This document shows positions 50,969 through 60,603 of a stretch of DNA of 64,000 nt, piece after piece; the stretch's first letter is position 1; the number at the start of each line of letters is the position of its first letter. The position numbers and the translations under genes are program-made. Origin of the DNA: Alistipes sp. Its GTDB lineage: Bacteria; Bacteroidota; Bacteroidia; Bacteroidales; Rikenellaceae. The notes below the pieces were generated by a model. It saw only the letters and a list, made by a program, of their open reading frames with translations. It was not told the DNA's origin and searched no databases. The stretch is from contig JAFZEX010000021.1 of the NCBI GenBank assembly GCA_017560425.1, positions 1 to 64,000 of the forward strand, given 5' to 3'.

Positions 50969-52483
50969 TTATAGGTCGTGACCGCAGTACGACAAATTAA
51001 AACTCTTGTTGTTGATAGGGAAATCTGAGATGCCCTCTGAGCGCACGGCAATAGCCAAGCCGAGCCAATTGTGCACGCTTGGGTCCTTTACCTTGTACTT
51101 GGTGATGCGTCCCTCGCCATCGGTTAGTGCCACGTGGCAAATCTCGCCTCGCCAGCCCTCGACAAGCGAGAAGGATAGTGAGTCGGACTCAAGTTTAGCA
51201 TCATACTGTGGCGCGCGGAGCCTCTCTGCGGGCTTGTAATTTTTGAGGGTGTTTAGCACATAGTCGGCACTCTGCAACACCTCGTCGAGGCGTGTTGCAA
51301 GGCGTGACATAACGTCGCAGTGGCTCTTGAGCACGGGCTCGTGCTTAAGCTCTGTAGAGTAGTAGCCCGAAGGGTGCGTAGCACGAATATCTCGCTTAAG
51401 GTTGCTCGAGCGTGCTGCCATGCCCACACCGCCTATGCGCTGCATCTCCTCGGTAGGCACAAGGCCACACTGCTCGAAACGTGCAAGTAGGGTGTTGTCG
51501 CCGAGGATATCCTCACGAAGCTCGTTGTAGCGACGACGTACGTCGGTGATGTTCTTGCGAATAAGCTCAATCTTCTCGGCGGTGAGAGGGTGGTTAGTGC
51601 CGAATGGGCGAATCATGCTCTTGCCAAAGCGGTTGCCACACCATGCCTGAGTGGTGTTGATGGTAACGGTACGCAACGCCTCGCATGCCACCTGATAGAG
51701 CTGGAAACCGATGTCGGTAGCCAAAGCGCCCGTGTCGGCAATGTGCATAGCTATGCGCTCGAGCTCAAGGGCAATCATGCGCTCGAGCTTTAGCTCCTCG
51801 TCGATGCCTTCCTCGCCAAGCTTCTCGATAAGCTCGGCATATGCTGTGGCATGACCCACGGCAGTATCGCCAGCGATAGACTCGGCGATGAGTGTCTGAC
51901 GTAGCTTATTTTGGTCACGAGTCATCTCGCCCTCCACGCCACGATGCTGATAGCCAAGGGCTATCTCGAGGTGGAGCACCTGCTCGCCATTACATATAAA
52001 GCGGAAGGCACCTGGCTCGATGATACCTGCGTGGATAGGGCCCACGTTCACCTCGTGTAGTTCGTCGCCCTCCATCTGGTAGAATGGGTAGCTATCCATC
52101 GTAGACTCCTTGTCACGTCTGTCGTGCGAGAAGCGCAATGGCTTGAGCCATGGGTGGTTGTTGAAAGGTATGCCGTAGAGCTCATACATCTCACGCTCGA
52201 AGGGGTGGAACTGAGCATGTAGCGCTGTGAGCGATGCAAGACCACGTGTGTAGTAGTCGGGAATGAACGACGAAATTAGCACCTCGCCACTCTCGTCATC
52301 GAGAAGTATGAGATAGAACTTCAAGCCCATCTCGTGCTCTGTGGCGAAGTAGTGAGCCACATGATAGCGGCTCTCGTTCATGCGCTCAGCGAGGTCGTTG
52401 TATAGCTCCGTGTAGTCTACAACGGGGATATCCGTAACCTTAACGGCTGAGGCAGTATTATTTGTTATATAGTATAGTTTCAT
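50969..52483 (-). CDS. Fused NuoC/NuoD-like large subunit without [NiFe] ligands (HyfG/Ehr type)
   Basis: The N-terminal ~130 residues are NuoC/30-kDa-like (HPFEREMYELYGIPF). The remainder is the 49-kDa/hydrogenase-large-subunit fold, beginning at VGPIHAGIIEPGAFRF and GYQHRGVE. In hydrogenases an RxCGxC motif follows; here the region reads LIAESIAGDTAVGHA with no Cys. The C-terminal DPCxxC motif is replaced by NKSFNLSYCGHDL with a single Cys. So no [NiFe] site can form and it is not a hydrogenase. Start taken at 52483 (MKLYYITN); an ATG four codons earlier (52495) would overlap the previous gene by 8 bases. Confidence 0.9.
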   Translation of the reverse strand: MKLYYITNNTASAVKVTDIPVVDYTELYNDLAERMNESRYHVAHYFATEHEMGLKFYLILLDDESGEVLISSFIPDYYTRGLASLTALHAQFHPFEREMYELYGIPFNNHPWLKPLRFSHDRRDKESTMDSYPFYQMEGDELHEVNVGPIHAGIIEPGAFRFICNGEQVLHLEIALGYQHRGVEGEMTRDQNKLRQTLIAESIAGDTAVGHATAYAELIEKLGEEGIDEELKLERMIALELERIAMHIADTGALATDIGFQLYQVACEALRTVTINTTQAWCGNRFGKSMIRPFGTNHPLTAEKIELIRKNITDVRRRYNELREDILGDNTLLARFEQCGLVPTEEMQRIGGVGMAARSSNLKRDIRATHPSGYYSTELKHEPVLKSHCDVMSRLATRLDEVLQSADYVLNTLKNYKPAERLRAPQYDAKLESDSLSFSLVEGWRGEICHVALTDGEGRITKYKVKDPSVHNWLGLAIAVRSEGISDFPINNKSFNLSYCGHDL

Positions 52484-52487
52484 GGCT

Positions 52488-53900
52488 CTATCCAAGGTTT
52501 ACGATTGTGTCAATAGCATTTTTCAAAACGTCAGGCTGCCATAGACCAATGACAATGGCGATGATGAGTAGTACGGCTGCCGAGTACGACAAACGGCGAT
52601 TTACCTCCGAGAGGTGTAGCGTATCCTGATTAGAGTGGTAGCTAAGGCGCAATGAGCGTGACCAGATGTTGTAGATAACTACGCACATCAAAATGAGCAT
52701 TGCCACCAACAACCACCAGCTACCCACGCCCACAATCTCCGAGAAGATCATAACCTCTGAGATGAAGAGTGGTGATGGAGGGAATGCCAACAATATGAGT
52801 GTGCCCACGATAAAGCCTATAGCACCCACACGGTTGATGTTTAGGTAGTTACCAATGCGGTTGATGCTGTAGCTGTCGTAGATGTGGCGCATGATGCCAA
52901 TCTGGTAGAACATCGAGCTCTTGATAAGCGTGTGGCACACAACATGGAACACTGCAGCCCACAATGCCACACCGCCGATACCCATGCCAATAGCCACAAT
53001 ACCCATGTTCTCCACGGTAGAGTACGACATAAATCGCTTGTAGTTGTTCGTACGACGTAGGAACATAGCGCCTACTGCCAACGACAAGATACCGATAAGA
53101 ATCAAGACGTGGCGAGCCCATGTAAATACCTCACCTGCCGAGGCATAGAGGGTGTAGATGCGCATGATAGATACGAAGCCAGCATTTACCAACGCCGTAG
53201 AGATATATGCCGAGGCGGGCGCTGGTGCAGCGTAGTTGGCATCGACACCCACGGTGTATAGTGGGAATATCTCCATCTTGCAGCTATAGCCCACGACGAT
53301 AAGCAAGAATGCCACCTTGAGATATAGTGGGTTACCATTGGCGATAACCTCCTTGAGCGACGCATAGTCCAACGAGCCATGCTCTGCCACGGTCGAGAGT
53401 AGCAAGATGCCGAGGTATGCCATGGCGATACCTGTCGAGCATACGAAGATATACTTCCATGTAGCCTCCAACGACTGCTCCCACTCGCGGTGGTAGATGA
53501 TACCTGCCGAGCAGATTGTCGTAGCCTCCAAGAATACCCATGTCATAGCCACATTGTCAGAATAGTAGACACACGTGATAGCCACGGCAAGGAGCATAAG
53601 GAGGGTGTAGTATGCCTTATACGAGCGTGTAGAGATGTTCTCCAACTTAAGATACGACGACGAGTGTAGCATCGTGAAGCCAAGCACGGCAGTCATCAAT
53701 ATGTGGAACAACACTGCCATGCTGTCGGCACGGAACACCGAGAGCATAACCTGGTCTACCTGCTTAAAGTAGAAGATAAGGGCTATGCCAGCCACCTGCA
53801 CCAAGAGAAATAGTGCAGACATGAGGTTTGAAGCTCGCTCGCTTCGCACAACGAGTGGTGCAAGGGCTAAGAGTAGTGATACGAGTAGATATATAAGCAT
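52488..53900 (-). CDS. HyfF-like antiporter-type membrane subunit
   Basis: 470 residues with about 13-14 membrane helices. It has the Mrp/NuoN-like proton-channel elements: Glu in TWVFLEATTIC (helix 5 position), Lys in VGYSCKMEIFPLY (helix 7 region) and APAPASAYISTALVNAG. In this complex type it would move ions through the membrane arm. It lies 5 bases after the HyfE-like gene. Confidence 0.92.
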   Translation of the reverse strand: MLIYLLVSLLLALAPLVVRSERASNLMSALFLLVQVAGIALIFYFKQVDQVMLSVFRADSMAVLFHILMTAVLGFTMLHSSSYLKLENISTRSYKAYYTLLMLLAVAITCVYYSDNVAMTWVFLEATTICSAGIIYHREWEQSLEATWKYIFVCSTGIAMAYLGILLLSTVAEHGSLDYASLKEVIANGNPLYLKVAFLLIVVGYSCKMEIFPLYTVGVDANYAAPAPASAYISTALVNAGFVSIMRIYTLYASAGEVFTWARHVLILIGILSLAVGAMFLRRTNNYKRFMSYSTVENMGIVAIGMGIGGVALWAAVFHVVCHTLIKSSMFYQIGIMRHIYDSYSINRIGNYLNINRVGAIGFIVGTLILLAFPPSPLFISEVMIFSEIVGVGSWWLLVAMLILMCVVIYNIWSRSLRLSYHSNQDTLHLSEVNRRLSYSAAVLLIIAIVIGLWQPDVLKNAIDTIVNLG

Positions 53901-53905
53901 GGCTT

Positions 53906-54532
53906 TTAGTCTTTAATCGAGGTTAGTGCTTCAGAGTCGTCGGTGTGCATGTTGTCGTCGAGACGGCGGAGGAAGACACCGAGGATTAGGATCGATACAA
54001 GGATATCGAGCATGATGGCGAGGTTGATGAGGAGTGGGAACTCCACGCCGATAGCCATCGAGAAGAGGAATACTCCATTCTCAATCACAAGGAAACCGCA
54101 GAGGTGGGCAAAGATACGCTTACGAAGGACAATGAGAATGAGTCCCGAGAGTAGGGCGTATAGCGCCACGCCGAAGAATATCATGTCGGTGCGGTTGTCT
54201 GCCATGTAGTAGGTTATCGTGCAGCTCGCAGCAAGTGCTATGATCGACATCACCAAAGCACCAAACTGTGTCGATGCCGAGTGTATGCGGTTAATCTTCG
54301 TCTTCTTGATTACGTGTAGCAAGATTGCTGGAATTACAATAGCCTTGAACACCAAAGTCTCGGCAACGATGAAGCTGAGCTCCACAGGGTGGAACGAGTG
54401 GAGGCGTGCCATGGCAATGCCGAAGAGCAACAAGCCCTGAATGGCAAGGATTGTTGTGTGTGTGCGGAAGCGGTCAGCTATCGAGAGATAGATGAGCGTG
54501 AGCACATATAATATAATAAATGATAGTACCAT
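53906..54532 (-). CDS. HyfE-like membrane subunit
   Basis: 208 residues with about six membrane helices, matching HyfE (NuoK-like helices plus extra). Recognisable stretch: FHPVELSFIVAETLVFKAIVIPAIL with buried acidic residues and FLVIENGVFLFSMAI. Part of the ion-translocating arm. Spaced 5 bases from its downstream and 12 from its upstream neighbour. Confidence 0.88.
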   Translation of the reverse strand: MVLSFIILYVLTLIYLSIADRFRTHTTILAIQGLLLFGIAMARLHSFHPVELSFIVAETLVFKAIVIPAILLHVIKKTKINRIHSASTQFGALVMSIIALAASCTITYYMADNRTDMIFFGVALYALLSGLILIVLRKRIFAHLCGFLVIENGVFLFSMAIGVEFPLLINLAIMLDILVSILILGVFLRRLDDNMHTDDSEALTSIKD

Positions 54533-54544
54533 GATTCTTAGGGC

Positions 54545-55462
54545 TTAGATGTCGATGTTTTGATAGAGTAGGAAGCCTGTGAGTAGCACCAATGCCGCCA
54601 TAGCCACGATGGTAAGTATGTAGGTGGTGTTACGCGATAGCTTGTTACGAGCACGTAGCGACTCGATGCAGCCGATGGTTACGCCCGTGCCAAGGATTGC
54701 CAGCGGTGTGGCAAACTCCCAATGGAAGCAGAGAGCCACCGACACGGCATTTGCGGCGATGACTGCCCAGATGGCATTCTTCAGCCAGCCAGCAATGTTA
54801 ATCATCGCAAGGTCGATACCCGAGTAGTCGAGGCACATAACCTCGTGAATCATCGTAAGCTCGAGGTGTGTGCGTGGGTCGTCCACAGGCACACGGCCCG
54901 CCTCGATAATCATGATAATAAGGAATACGTAGGCAAGCAACAACATCACGATAGTGACGTTAGGACCGAGCTCCTGCGCCGTAGAGAAGATGTCGGCAAA
55001 CGACGAGTAACCACAGAAGAGGGCAAGCGTAGCAAGACCCATCATGAGGGCTGGCTCAACAAGTGCTCCGTACAAAGCCTCACGTGCAGCACCCATGCCC
55101 TCGAACGAGCTACCTGTGTCGAGCGCCGCAAGCACAATGGCTACACGTGCCAAGCCCAAGAGGTATGCCACCAAAACAATGTCGCCATGGAACGAGAGCA
55201 CAGGCTCAAGGTCGGCGATGGGGATAAACAGAAAGGCAACGATTGCCGCACCGAGATAGACGCAAGGTGCTATGCGGAAGAGGGCTGTGGTGGTAGGTGA
55301 GTACACAGCACCCTTGCGAAGCATGAGGCGTGCGTTGTATACGTGCTGGAAGAAGCGAATGCCCTTGCGACCCGCCAACAAGGCACGTGTTCGGTTGATG
55401 ACACCCGTAATCGAGAGTGCCACAACAAGCATAAGTAGTGTGTTAAGTAGTTTTATCAACAT
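54545..55462 (-). CDS. HyfC/NuoH-like membrane subunit
   Basis: 305 residues, eight membrane helices. The NuoH-family loops that contact the redox arm are intact: ALDTGSSFEGMGAAREALYG and EAGRVPVDDPRTHLELTMIH. It joins the cytosolic subunits to the antiporter-like subunits. The good conservation of these loops contrasts with the loss of metal ligands in the peripheral subunits. Confidence 0.93.
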   Translation of the reverse strand: MLIKLLNTLLMLVVALSITGVINRTRALLAGRKGIRFFQHVYNARLMLRKGAVYSPTTTALFRIAPCVYLGAAIVAFLFIPIADLEPVLSFHGDIVLVAYLLGLARVAIVLAALDTGSSFEGMGAAREALYGALVEPALMMGLATLALFCGYSSFADIFSTAQELGPNVTIVMLLLAYVFLIIMIIEAGRVPVDDPRTHLELTMIHEVMCLDYSGIDLAMINIAGWLKNAIWAVIAANAVSVALCFHWEFATPLAILGTGVTIGCIESLRARNKLSRNTTYILTIVAMAALVLLTGFLLYQNIDI

Positions 55463-55483
55463 ACAATCTTCGATTTTACGGAT

Positions 55484-57469
55484 TTACAATACACCAAACA
55501 TTGTCAAAATAAGCACGACAAACAAGAAGGCGAGAGCAAAGGTGATGTAGTTGTTCACACGGCCTGTGCGTAGGCGCATGACAAAGCCGTTGATGTTGTG
55601 CATCATCTTCACCCATAGCTGACCCAAAAGCGAGTCTACCTTATCTTTGTGTACAACCTTGTAGTTGTGCTCCGATGGGAATATCTCGCCCTTGTCTACC
55701 GAGCGACCATCAACCATATCCTTCATAAGTGGGCGACCCACATTCTCGAGACCCTCAGAGAAGGACTCGCCGGTATACTGCATGCGTGTGTTTGGCGCAG
55801 TGAAACCACAACCCCACGTAGGGCCGCTCTCGATCTTGCGCTTTTGCTGTGCACGATACTTCATCACAAACAGAAGTGCGATAACCAAGATAAGGATAAT
55901 GCCCACGTAGCTAAGCGACGTTAGCATAGGCGTAAACTGAGTCACAGCAATCGAGCTATCGGCACCCGTAACCGCCTCGGCAACAAGTGCGATAGGGCGA
56001 ATTGCAAGCTGTGGCAAAAGACCCACAAACAAGATGAGCGCTGCTGGGATTGCCATGGCTGCAATGCGCTGATTATCAACCTCGGTGCACTCGGCAACAT
56101 GGTGTGAGCGTGGCGAGCCAAGGAAGACAATGCCGTAGAGCTTCGTAAATGCCAACACCACAACGCCACCAATTAGCGAGAGGGCGATGATGCCACCTAC
56201 TGCATAGAGCACCTCGTGACCGTCGCTCACGCCATTGAACATGCCAATGTAGATGAGCAACTCCGACACGAAGCCGTTGAGCGGAGGTAGGGCGCATATT
56301 GCCACCGTGGCAAACAGCATGAGGATTGCCGTTACGGGCATATGCTTTGCCAAGCCTCCCATCTGGTTCATCGCCGTGGTGTGCATCTTCGAGTAGACGT
56401 TACCTGCCGAGAAGAACAACATGGTCTTAAACAACGAGTGGTTTACGATGTGGAGCAGAGCACCACACATGCCACACATGCCAATGAGGTTGCTACCTGC
56501 GGCATGGCCCACCGCAGCAACACCCAAGCCAATGAGTATCACGCCGATATTCTCGATACTTGAGTATGCCAACAGGCGCTTCACGTCGTTCTGCATAGCG
56601 GCGAAGATAACGCCCCAAATACCTGTTACGATACCTGCCAAAAGGACGATAAGACCGATGTTATATAGTAGGTCGATGTTGTTGTCGATAGCCTGCATAA
56701 GGCGCAAGATGCCGTAAACACCAGTCTTAATCATCACGCCCGACATGATTGCCGATACGTGTGATGGCGCTGCGGGGTGAGCCTCAGGCAACCATATGTG
56801 CATAGGGAACAGACCCGCCTTCATGCCAAAGCCGATGAAGAGCATCATGAAGAGTGGTAGTGGCGCTGCCACCTTGAAGTAGCACTCCACAGCGGCGAAG
56901 TTTGCCGAGTCGGTAACGTTGTAGAGCATCACGAAGCCAGCCACCAAGAACATGAAGCCTATGTGCATCATTACAAGGTAGTTGAGGGCAGCACGACGCA
57001 CCTCCTGGCGCTCTGCCTCAAACAAGATGAGTATGAACGATGCGATTGTCATCAACTCCCACGAGAAGAGGAACGAGAAGCCGCCGCTCGTAACCACAAC
57101 AAGCATCATCGACACTACGAGCATGACAAGCGCTGTGTAGTGTAGCGAGATGTGTGTCGAGCTATAACGCTCAAGGTATCCGCCTACGTAGCCTCGTGAG
57201 TAGAGCACCGTAGCCACCGAGGCAATGGCGATGATGCTTAGGAAGAGTGCCGAGATGCCATCTACCGAGATGTGCTCCTTGCCAAAGAGGCTTGTTGCAA
57301 ACGTGGCAAGCCTAATGTCGCCACAAAGAAGCGTCTCGACAGATAGTGCGATAGCACCGATGGCAGCCACTGAGATAAGCGCTGTTGCCACCCACACCTT
57401 TGCACGCTTAGGCACAATAAATATGAGTGCTATGGCAAGCGCTGCTGCCAATAGAGTCAATAAGTACAT
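55484..57469 (-). CDS. HyfB-like antiporter-type membrane subunit
   Basis: 661 residues with about 15-16 membrane helices. NuoL/MrpA-like core with Glu in FLFSWELMTIASF, Lys in FGMKAGLFPMHIWLPEAHP and Lys/His in MSGVMIKTGVYGI. The ~60-residue cytosolic part after the core (SGPTWGCGFTAPNTRMQYTG) is typical for HyfB. First gene of the six-gene complex and 32 bases downstream of rsmE, with no separate promoter visible. Confidence 0.93.
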   Translation of the reverse strand: MYLLTLLAAALAIALIFIVPKRAKVWVATALISVAAIGAIALSVETLLCGDIRLATFATSLFGKEHISVDGISALFLSIIAIASVATVLYSRGYVGGYLERYSSTHISLHYTALVMLVVSMMLVVVTSGGFSFLFSWELMTIASFILILFEAERQEVRRAALNYLVMMHIGFMFLVAGFVMLYNVTDSANFAAVECYFKVAAPLPLFMMLFIGFGMKAGLFPMHIWLPEAHPAAPSHVSAIMSGVMIKTGVYGILRLMQAIDNNIDLLYNIGLIVLLAGIVTGIWGVIFAAMQNDVKRLLAYSSIENIGVILIGLGVAAVGHAAGSNLIGMCGMCGALLHIVNHSLFKTMLFFSAGNVYSKMHTTAMNQMGGLAKHMPVTAILMLFATVAICALPPLNGFVSELLIYIGMFNGVSDGHEVLYAVGGIIALSLIGGVVVLAFTKLYGIVFLGSPRSHHVAECTEVDNQRIAAMAIPAALILFVGLLPQLAIRPIALVAEAVTGADSSIAVTQFTPMLTSLSYVGIILILVIALLFVMKYRAQQKRKIESGPTWGCGFTAPNTRMQYTGESFSEGLENVGRPLMKDMVDGRSVDKGEIFPSEHNYKVVHKDKVDSLLGQLWVKMMHNINGFVMRLRTGRVNNYITFALAFLFVVLILTMFGVL

Positions 57470-57501
57470 AATTTAATGTTTATTGGGTAGTAATCAATTA
57501 A

Positions 57502-58212
57502 TTACATTTTGTTAATTGTTGCCGTAACAACCGTGGCTACAAGGGCTGCTGTCTCGGTGCGTAGTCGCTCCTTGCCCAGCGATATTGCCTTAAAGCCGTT
57601 TTGGAGTGCAAAGTTAATCTCTTCTGGCGAAAAATCACCCTCAGGGCCAATTAAAATTAGATTATTATCGCCTTTTTTTAGCAATTTCCCGAGATACTCC
57701 CTCTCGCCAAGCTCCGAGTTGCAGTGCGCAATATATTTGTTGCCCTCGAAAGGCATCGCCATAAGCTTGCGCACGGGGGTTAGCTCGTGAAGCGTGGGGT
57801 GGTATGCCTTTAGCGACTGCTTTACTGCCGAGGTGATTACTCGCTCCTCACGCTCGTGCTTTATCTCCTTGCGCTCGCTGTGGTCGCAGAGTAGTGGATA
57901 TATCTCTGATATACCCACTTCGGTAGCTTTTTCTAAAAACCATTCGAGGCGATCAATATTTTTTGTTGGGGCAATTCCGATGCTAAGACCATAGCTCATT
58001 TTCTCGTACTCGTGCTCCTGGCTGATGACCTCCACCGTGCAGCGTTTCACGTTGTCTTCCACGATCTTACAGCGATACATGGTGCCTCGTCCGTCGGTGA
58101 TGTGTAGCTCGTCGCCACGCTCCATTCTGAGCACTCTGATGCAGTGCTTCGACTCCTCCTCAGAGAGGGTATAACGAGGTAATGTTATTTCTGGTGCGTA
58201 AAATAGTTGCAT
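57502..58212 (-). CDS. rsmE: 16S rRNA m3U1498 methyltransferase
   Basis: 236 residues of the SPOUT class. N-terminal PUA-like part (about 1-70: SKHCIRVLRMERGDEL) and the SAM-binding trefoil knot near the C terminus with LILIGPEGDFSPEEINFA and SLGKERLRTETAALVA. Methylates U1498 of 16S rRNA. It heads the transcript that continues into the membrane complex. Confidence 0.96.
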   Translation of the reverse strand: MQLFYAPEITLPRYTLSEEESKHCIRVLRMERGDELHITDGRGTMYRCKIVEDNVKRCTVEVISQEHEYEKMSYGLSIGIAPTKNIDRLEWFLEKATEVGISEIYPLLCDHSERKEIKHEREERVITSAVKQSLKAYHPTLHELTPVRKLMAMPFEGNKYIAHCNSELGEREYLGKLLKKGDNNLILIGPEGDFSPEEINFALQNGFKAISLGKERLRTETAALVATVVTATINKM

Positions 58213-58245
58213 TACTTCAATAATTTTTTTAACTTTGCAAAGTTA
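58207..58245. promoter_or_regulatory. Palindromic shared -7 region of rsmE and the M3 peptidase
   Basis: The 16-base perfect palindrome TAACTTTG-CAAAGTTA (58230-58245) gives a -7 box on each strand. For the plus strand, a -33 TTG lies at 58207-58209, 20 bases upstream. The two promoters overlap so closely that only one polymerase could bind at a time. Confidence 0.6.
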
Positions 58246-58262
58246 ATTAAAATATATCATAG

Positions 58263-60575
58263 ATGAAACGTATTTTTGTATTATTCTTAGCAATGTTCTC
58301 TTTGATGATGAATTATTCATGCCAGAGCAAAGTATCTACCGAGCCTGAGCAGAACCCACTTCTTGCTGAGTGGACATCTGATAAAAACATTCCTCCATTC
58401 GACAAGATCCGCCCTGAGCACTATGAGCCAGCTTTCGAGGAGGCTATGAAGTTGCACATCGACGAGATTAACGCCATCGTTCGCTCTGAGGAGGAGCCCA
58501 CCTTCGAGAACGTTATTCTTGCGTTGGACAACTCGGGTATCAGACTCTACGACATCTATCTCTTGTTTGGTATGCTCTCGGCGTCTGACCTTGACGACAC
58601 TATGCAGGAGGTGCAGAACAAGATGATGCCTCGTATCGACGAGCACTACAACGCTATCATGCTCAACGACTCGTTGTTCATGCGTGTCAAGGCTGTCTAC
58701 GACAAGCGTGAGGAGCTTAAGCTCAGCTCGCTTAAGACACGCCTCTTGGAGAAGACCTACAATAAGTTTGTTCGCTCGGGAGCCTTGCTCAAGGGCGAGG
58801 ATAAGGAGCGCCTAAAGCAGATCAACGCCGAGCTATCGACGCTCACTATCCGCTTCGGCAACAACCTCCTCGCTGAGAATGCCGACTTTATCCTCGAGCT
58901 CAATGCTCAGCAGGTGGCTGACCTTCCTGAGGGTGTGCGCAAGCAGGCCGAGGAGGCAGCAAAGGCTCGTGGCAAGGAGGGTTATGTCTTCACCTTGGCA
59001 AAGCCAAGCATGCTCCCATTCTTGACCTACTCGACTAATCGTGACCTCCGCCGCAAGCTCTATGATGGTTACCTTATGCGTGGTAATAACGGCAACGATA
59101 AGGATAACAAGGAGATTGTTAAGCAGATGACAGAGCTTCGTATCGAGAAGGCTAAGTTGCTCGGCTATAAGTCATACTCACACTACGTGACTGCCGACCA
59201 AATGGCGGGCACTCCTGAGGCAGTATATAATCTTCTCAACGAGATCTGGGAGCCTTCGCTTCAGTCGGCAAAGGCTGAGCTCGAGCAGATGCAGGTAATG
59301 TTCAAGAAGGATCACCCTAAGGAGACCTTCGAGAAGTCGGATTGGTGGTACTATGCCGAGAAGGTGCGCAAGGAGAAGTATCAGCTCGACGAGGATGCTG
59401 TACGCCAGTACCTCTCGTTCGACAACGTGCGCAACGGTATGTTCCAGCTTGCTAACCGCCTCTATGGCGTGACATTCCGTCCTATTGTTGCTCCTCGCTA
59501 CCATGCTGATTGCACCGTATACGAGGTTATCGACGTTGATAACACCCACCTTGGTGTGCTCTACCTCGACCCACACCCACGCTCAACAAAGAGTGGTGGT
59601 GCATGGTGTGGCAACTTCTCGGAGCAGCGTTACGTGAAGGGCAAGCGTCGTGCTCCAGTGGTAGGTATCGTATGTAACTTTACGCCTCCTGTTGGCGACA
59701 CTCCATCGCTTCTCACCTTCGACGAGGCTGAGACCCTCTTCCACGAGTTTGGTCACGCTCTTCACTGCCTCTTTGCCGATGTTAAGTATCGTGGCTTGGC
59801 AGAGGTTGAGGGCGACTTTGTGGAGCTTCCATCGCAGATCATGGAGAATTGGGCATTCGAGCCTGAGATTCTCAAGACATATGCAACACACTACCGCACA
59901 GGCGAGGTTATCCCTGAGCAGCTAATCCGCAAGATTCAGAAGGCGGCGCTCTTCAACCAGGGCTTCGTGACTACTGAGCTTACTGCAGCAGCGCTTATCG
60001 ACATGGATATCCATAGCCTCGAGAAGATGCCTAAGGACTTCGACGTTGTTAAGTTCGAGAACGAGAATCTTGCAGGTCGTCGTGGCCTCTTCCCTGAGAT
60101 TGCTCCACGCTACCGCTACACCTACTTTGCACACATCTTCAACGGTGGCTACTCTTCGGGCTACTACTTCTACCTTTGGGCAGAGGTGCTCGACAAGCAC
60201 GCCTTCGAGGCATTCAAGCTAAGCCACGATATCTGCGAGCAGAACCTCGCTAAGAGCTTCCGCTACGATGTCTTGGCACAGGGTGGTCAGCGTCCAGGTA
60301 TGGAGATGTATAAGAAGTTCCGTGGCGAGGAGCCCGACAAGACACCTATGCTTCGTGCACGTGGCCTATGGAAGGAGCCAGAGCCTGTTGAGGAGACAAA
60401 GGTTGAGGAGCCAAAGAAGGAGGCTCCAAAGTCGCTCTTTAACCAGCAGCCAGCACAGCCCACAAAGCCTGGTCAGCGCCCAGCGATAGAGCCAGCAAAG
60501 AGGGCAGATAAGGCTATCAAGGCAGATGTTGCCCCTGTTGCCCCAAAGCGTGTTGAGGCTGTTGAGAAGAAATAG
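58263..60575 (+). CDS. M3-family metallopeptidase lipoprotein (Dcp-like)
   Basis: Lipoprotein signal with Cys20 (MMNYSCQSK). The M3 catalytic domain has the zinc motif FHEFGHALHCLF near residue 496, with downstream Glu and the YRYTYFAHIFNGGYSSGYY substrate loop. Family members release dipeptides from the C terminus of peptides. The last ~75 residues form a Lys/Pro/Glu/Ala-rich tail absent from the paralogue downstream; it looks disordered. Probably digests peptides in the periplasm. Confidence 0.93.
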   Translation: MKRIFVLFLAMFSLMMNYSCQSKVSTEPEQNPLLAEWTSDKNIPPFDKIRPEHYEPAFEEAMKLHIDEINAIVRSEEEPTFENVILALDNSGIRLYDIYLLFGMLSASDLDDTMQEVQNKMMPRIDEHYNAIMLNDSLFMRVKAVYDKREELKLSSLKTRLLEKTYNKFVRSGALLKGEDKERLKQINAELSTLTIRFGNNLLAENADFILELNAQQVADLPEGVRKQAEEAAKARGKEGYVFTLAKPSMLPFLTYSTNRDLRRKLYDGYLMRGNNGNDKDNKEIVKQMTELRIEKAKLLGYKSYSHYVTADQMAGTPEAVYNLLNEIWEPSLQSAKAELEQMQVMFKKDHPKETFEKSDWWYYAEKVRKEKYQLDEDAVRQYLSFDNVRNGMFQLANRLYGVTFRPIVAPRYHADCTVYEVIDVDNTHLGVLYLDPHPRSTKSGGAWCGNFSEQRYVKGKRRAPVVGIVCNFTPPVGDTPSLLTFDEAETLFHEFGHALHCLFADVKYRGLAEVEGDFVELPSQIMENWAFEPEILKTYATHYRTGEVIPEQLIRKIQKAALFNQGFVTTELTAAALIDMDIHSLEKMPKDFDVVKFENENLAGRRGLFPEIAPRYRYTYFAHIFNGGYSSGYYFYLWAEVLDKHAFEAFKLSHDICEQNLAKSFRYDVLAQGGQRPGMEMYKKFRGEEPDKTPMLRARGLWKEPEPVEETKVEEPKKEAPKSLFNQQPAQPTKPGQRPAIEPAKRADKAIKADVAPVAPKRVEAVEKK

Positions 60576-60603
60576 ATGAAGAATCCTAATAATTAAATAA
60601 CTT

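Noticed and set aside
50041..57469. Formate hydrogenlyase / hydrogenase-4 assignment
   Set aside because: The large subunit lacks the [NiFe] ligand cysteines, the small subunit lacks cluster ligands, and no formate dehydrogenase or hydrogenase maturation gene is near.
50041..57469. NADH:quinone oxidoreductase (Nuo) assignment
   Set aside because: Gene content and order follow Hyf/Ehr (HyfB, C, E, F, G), not Nuo; there is no NuoEFG module and no NuoA/J/K set.
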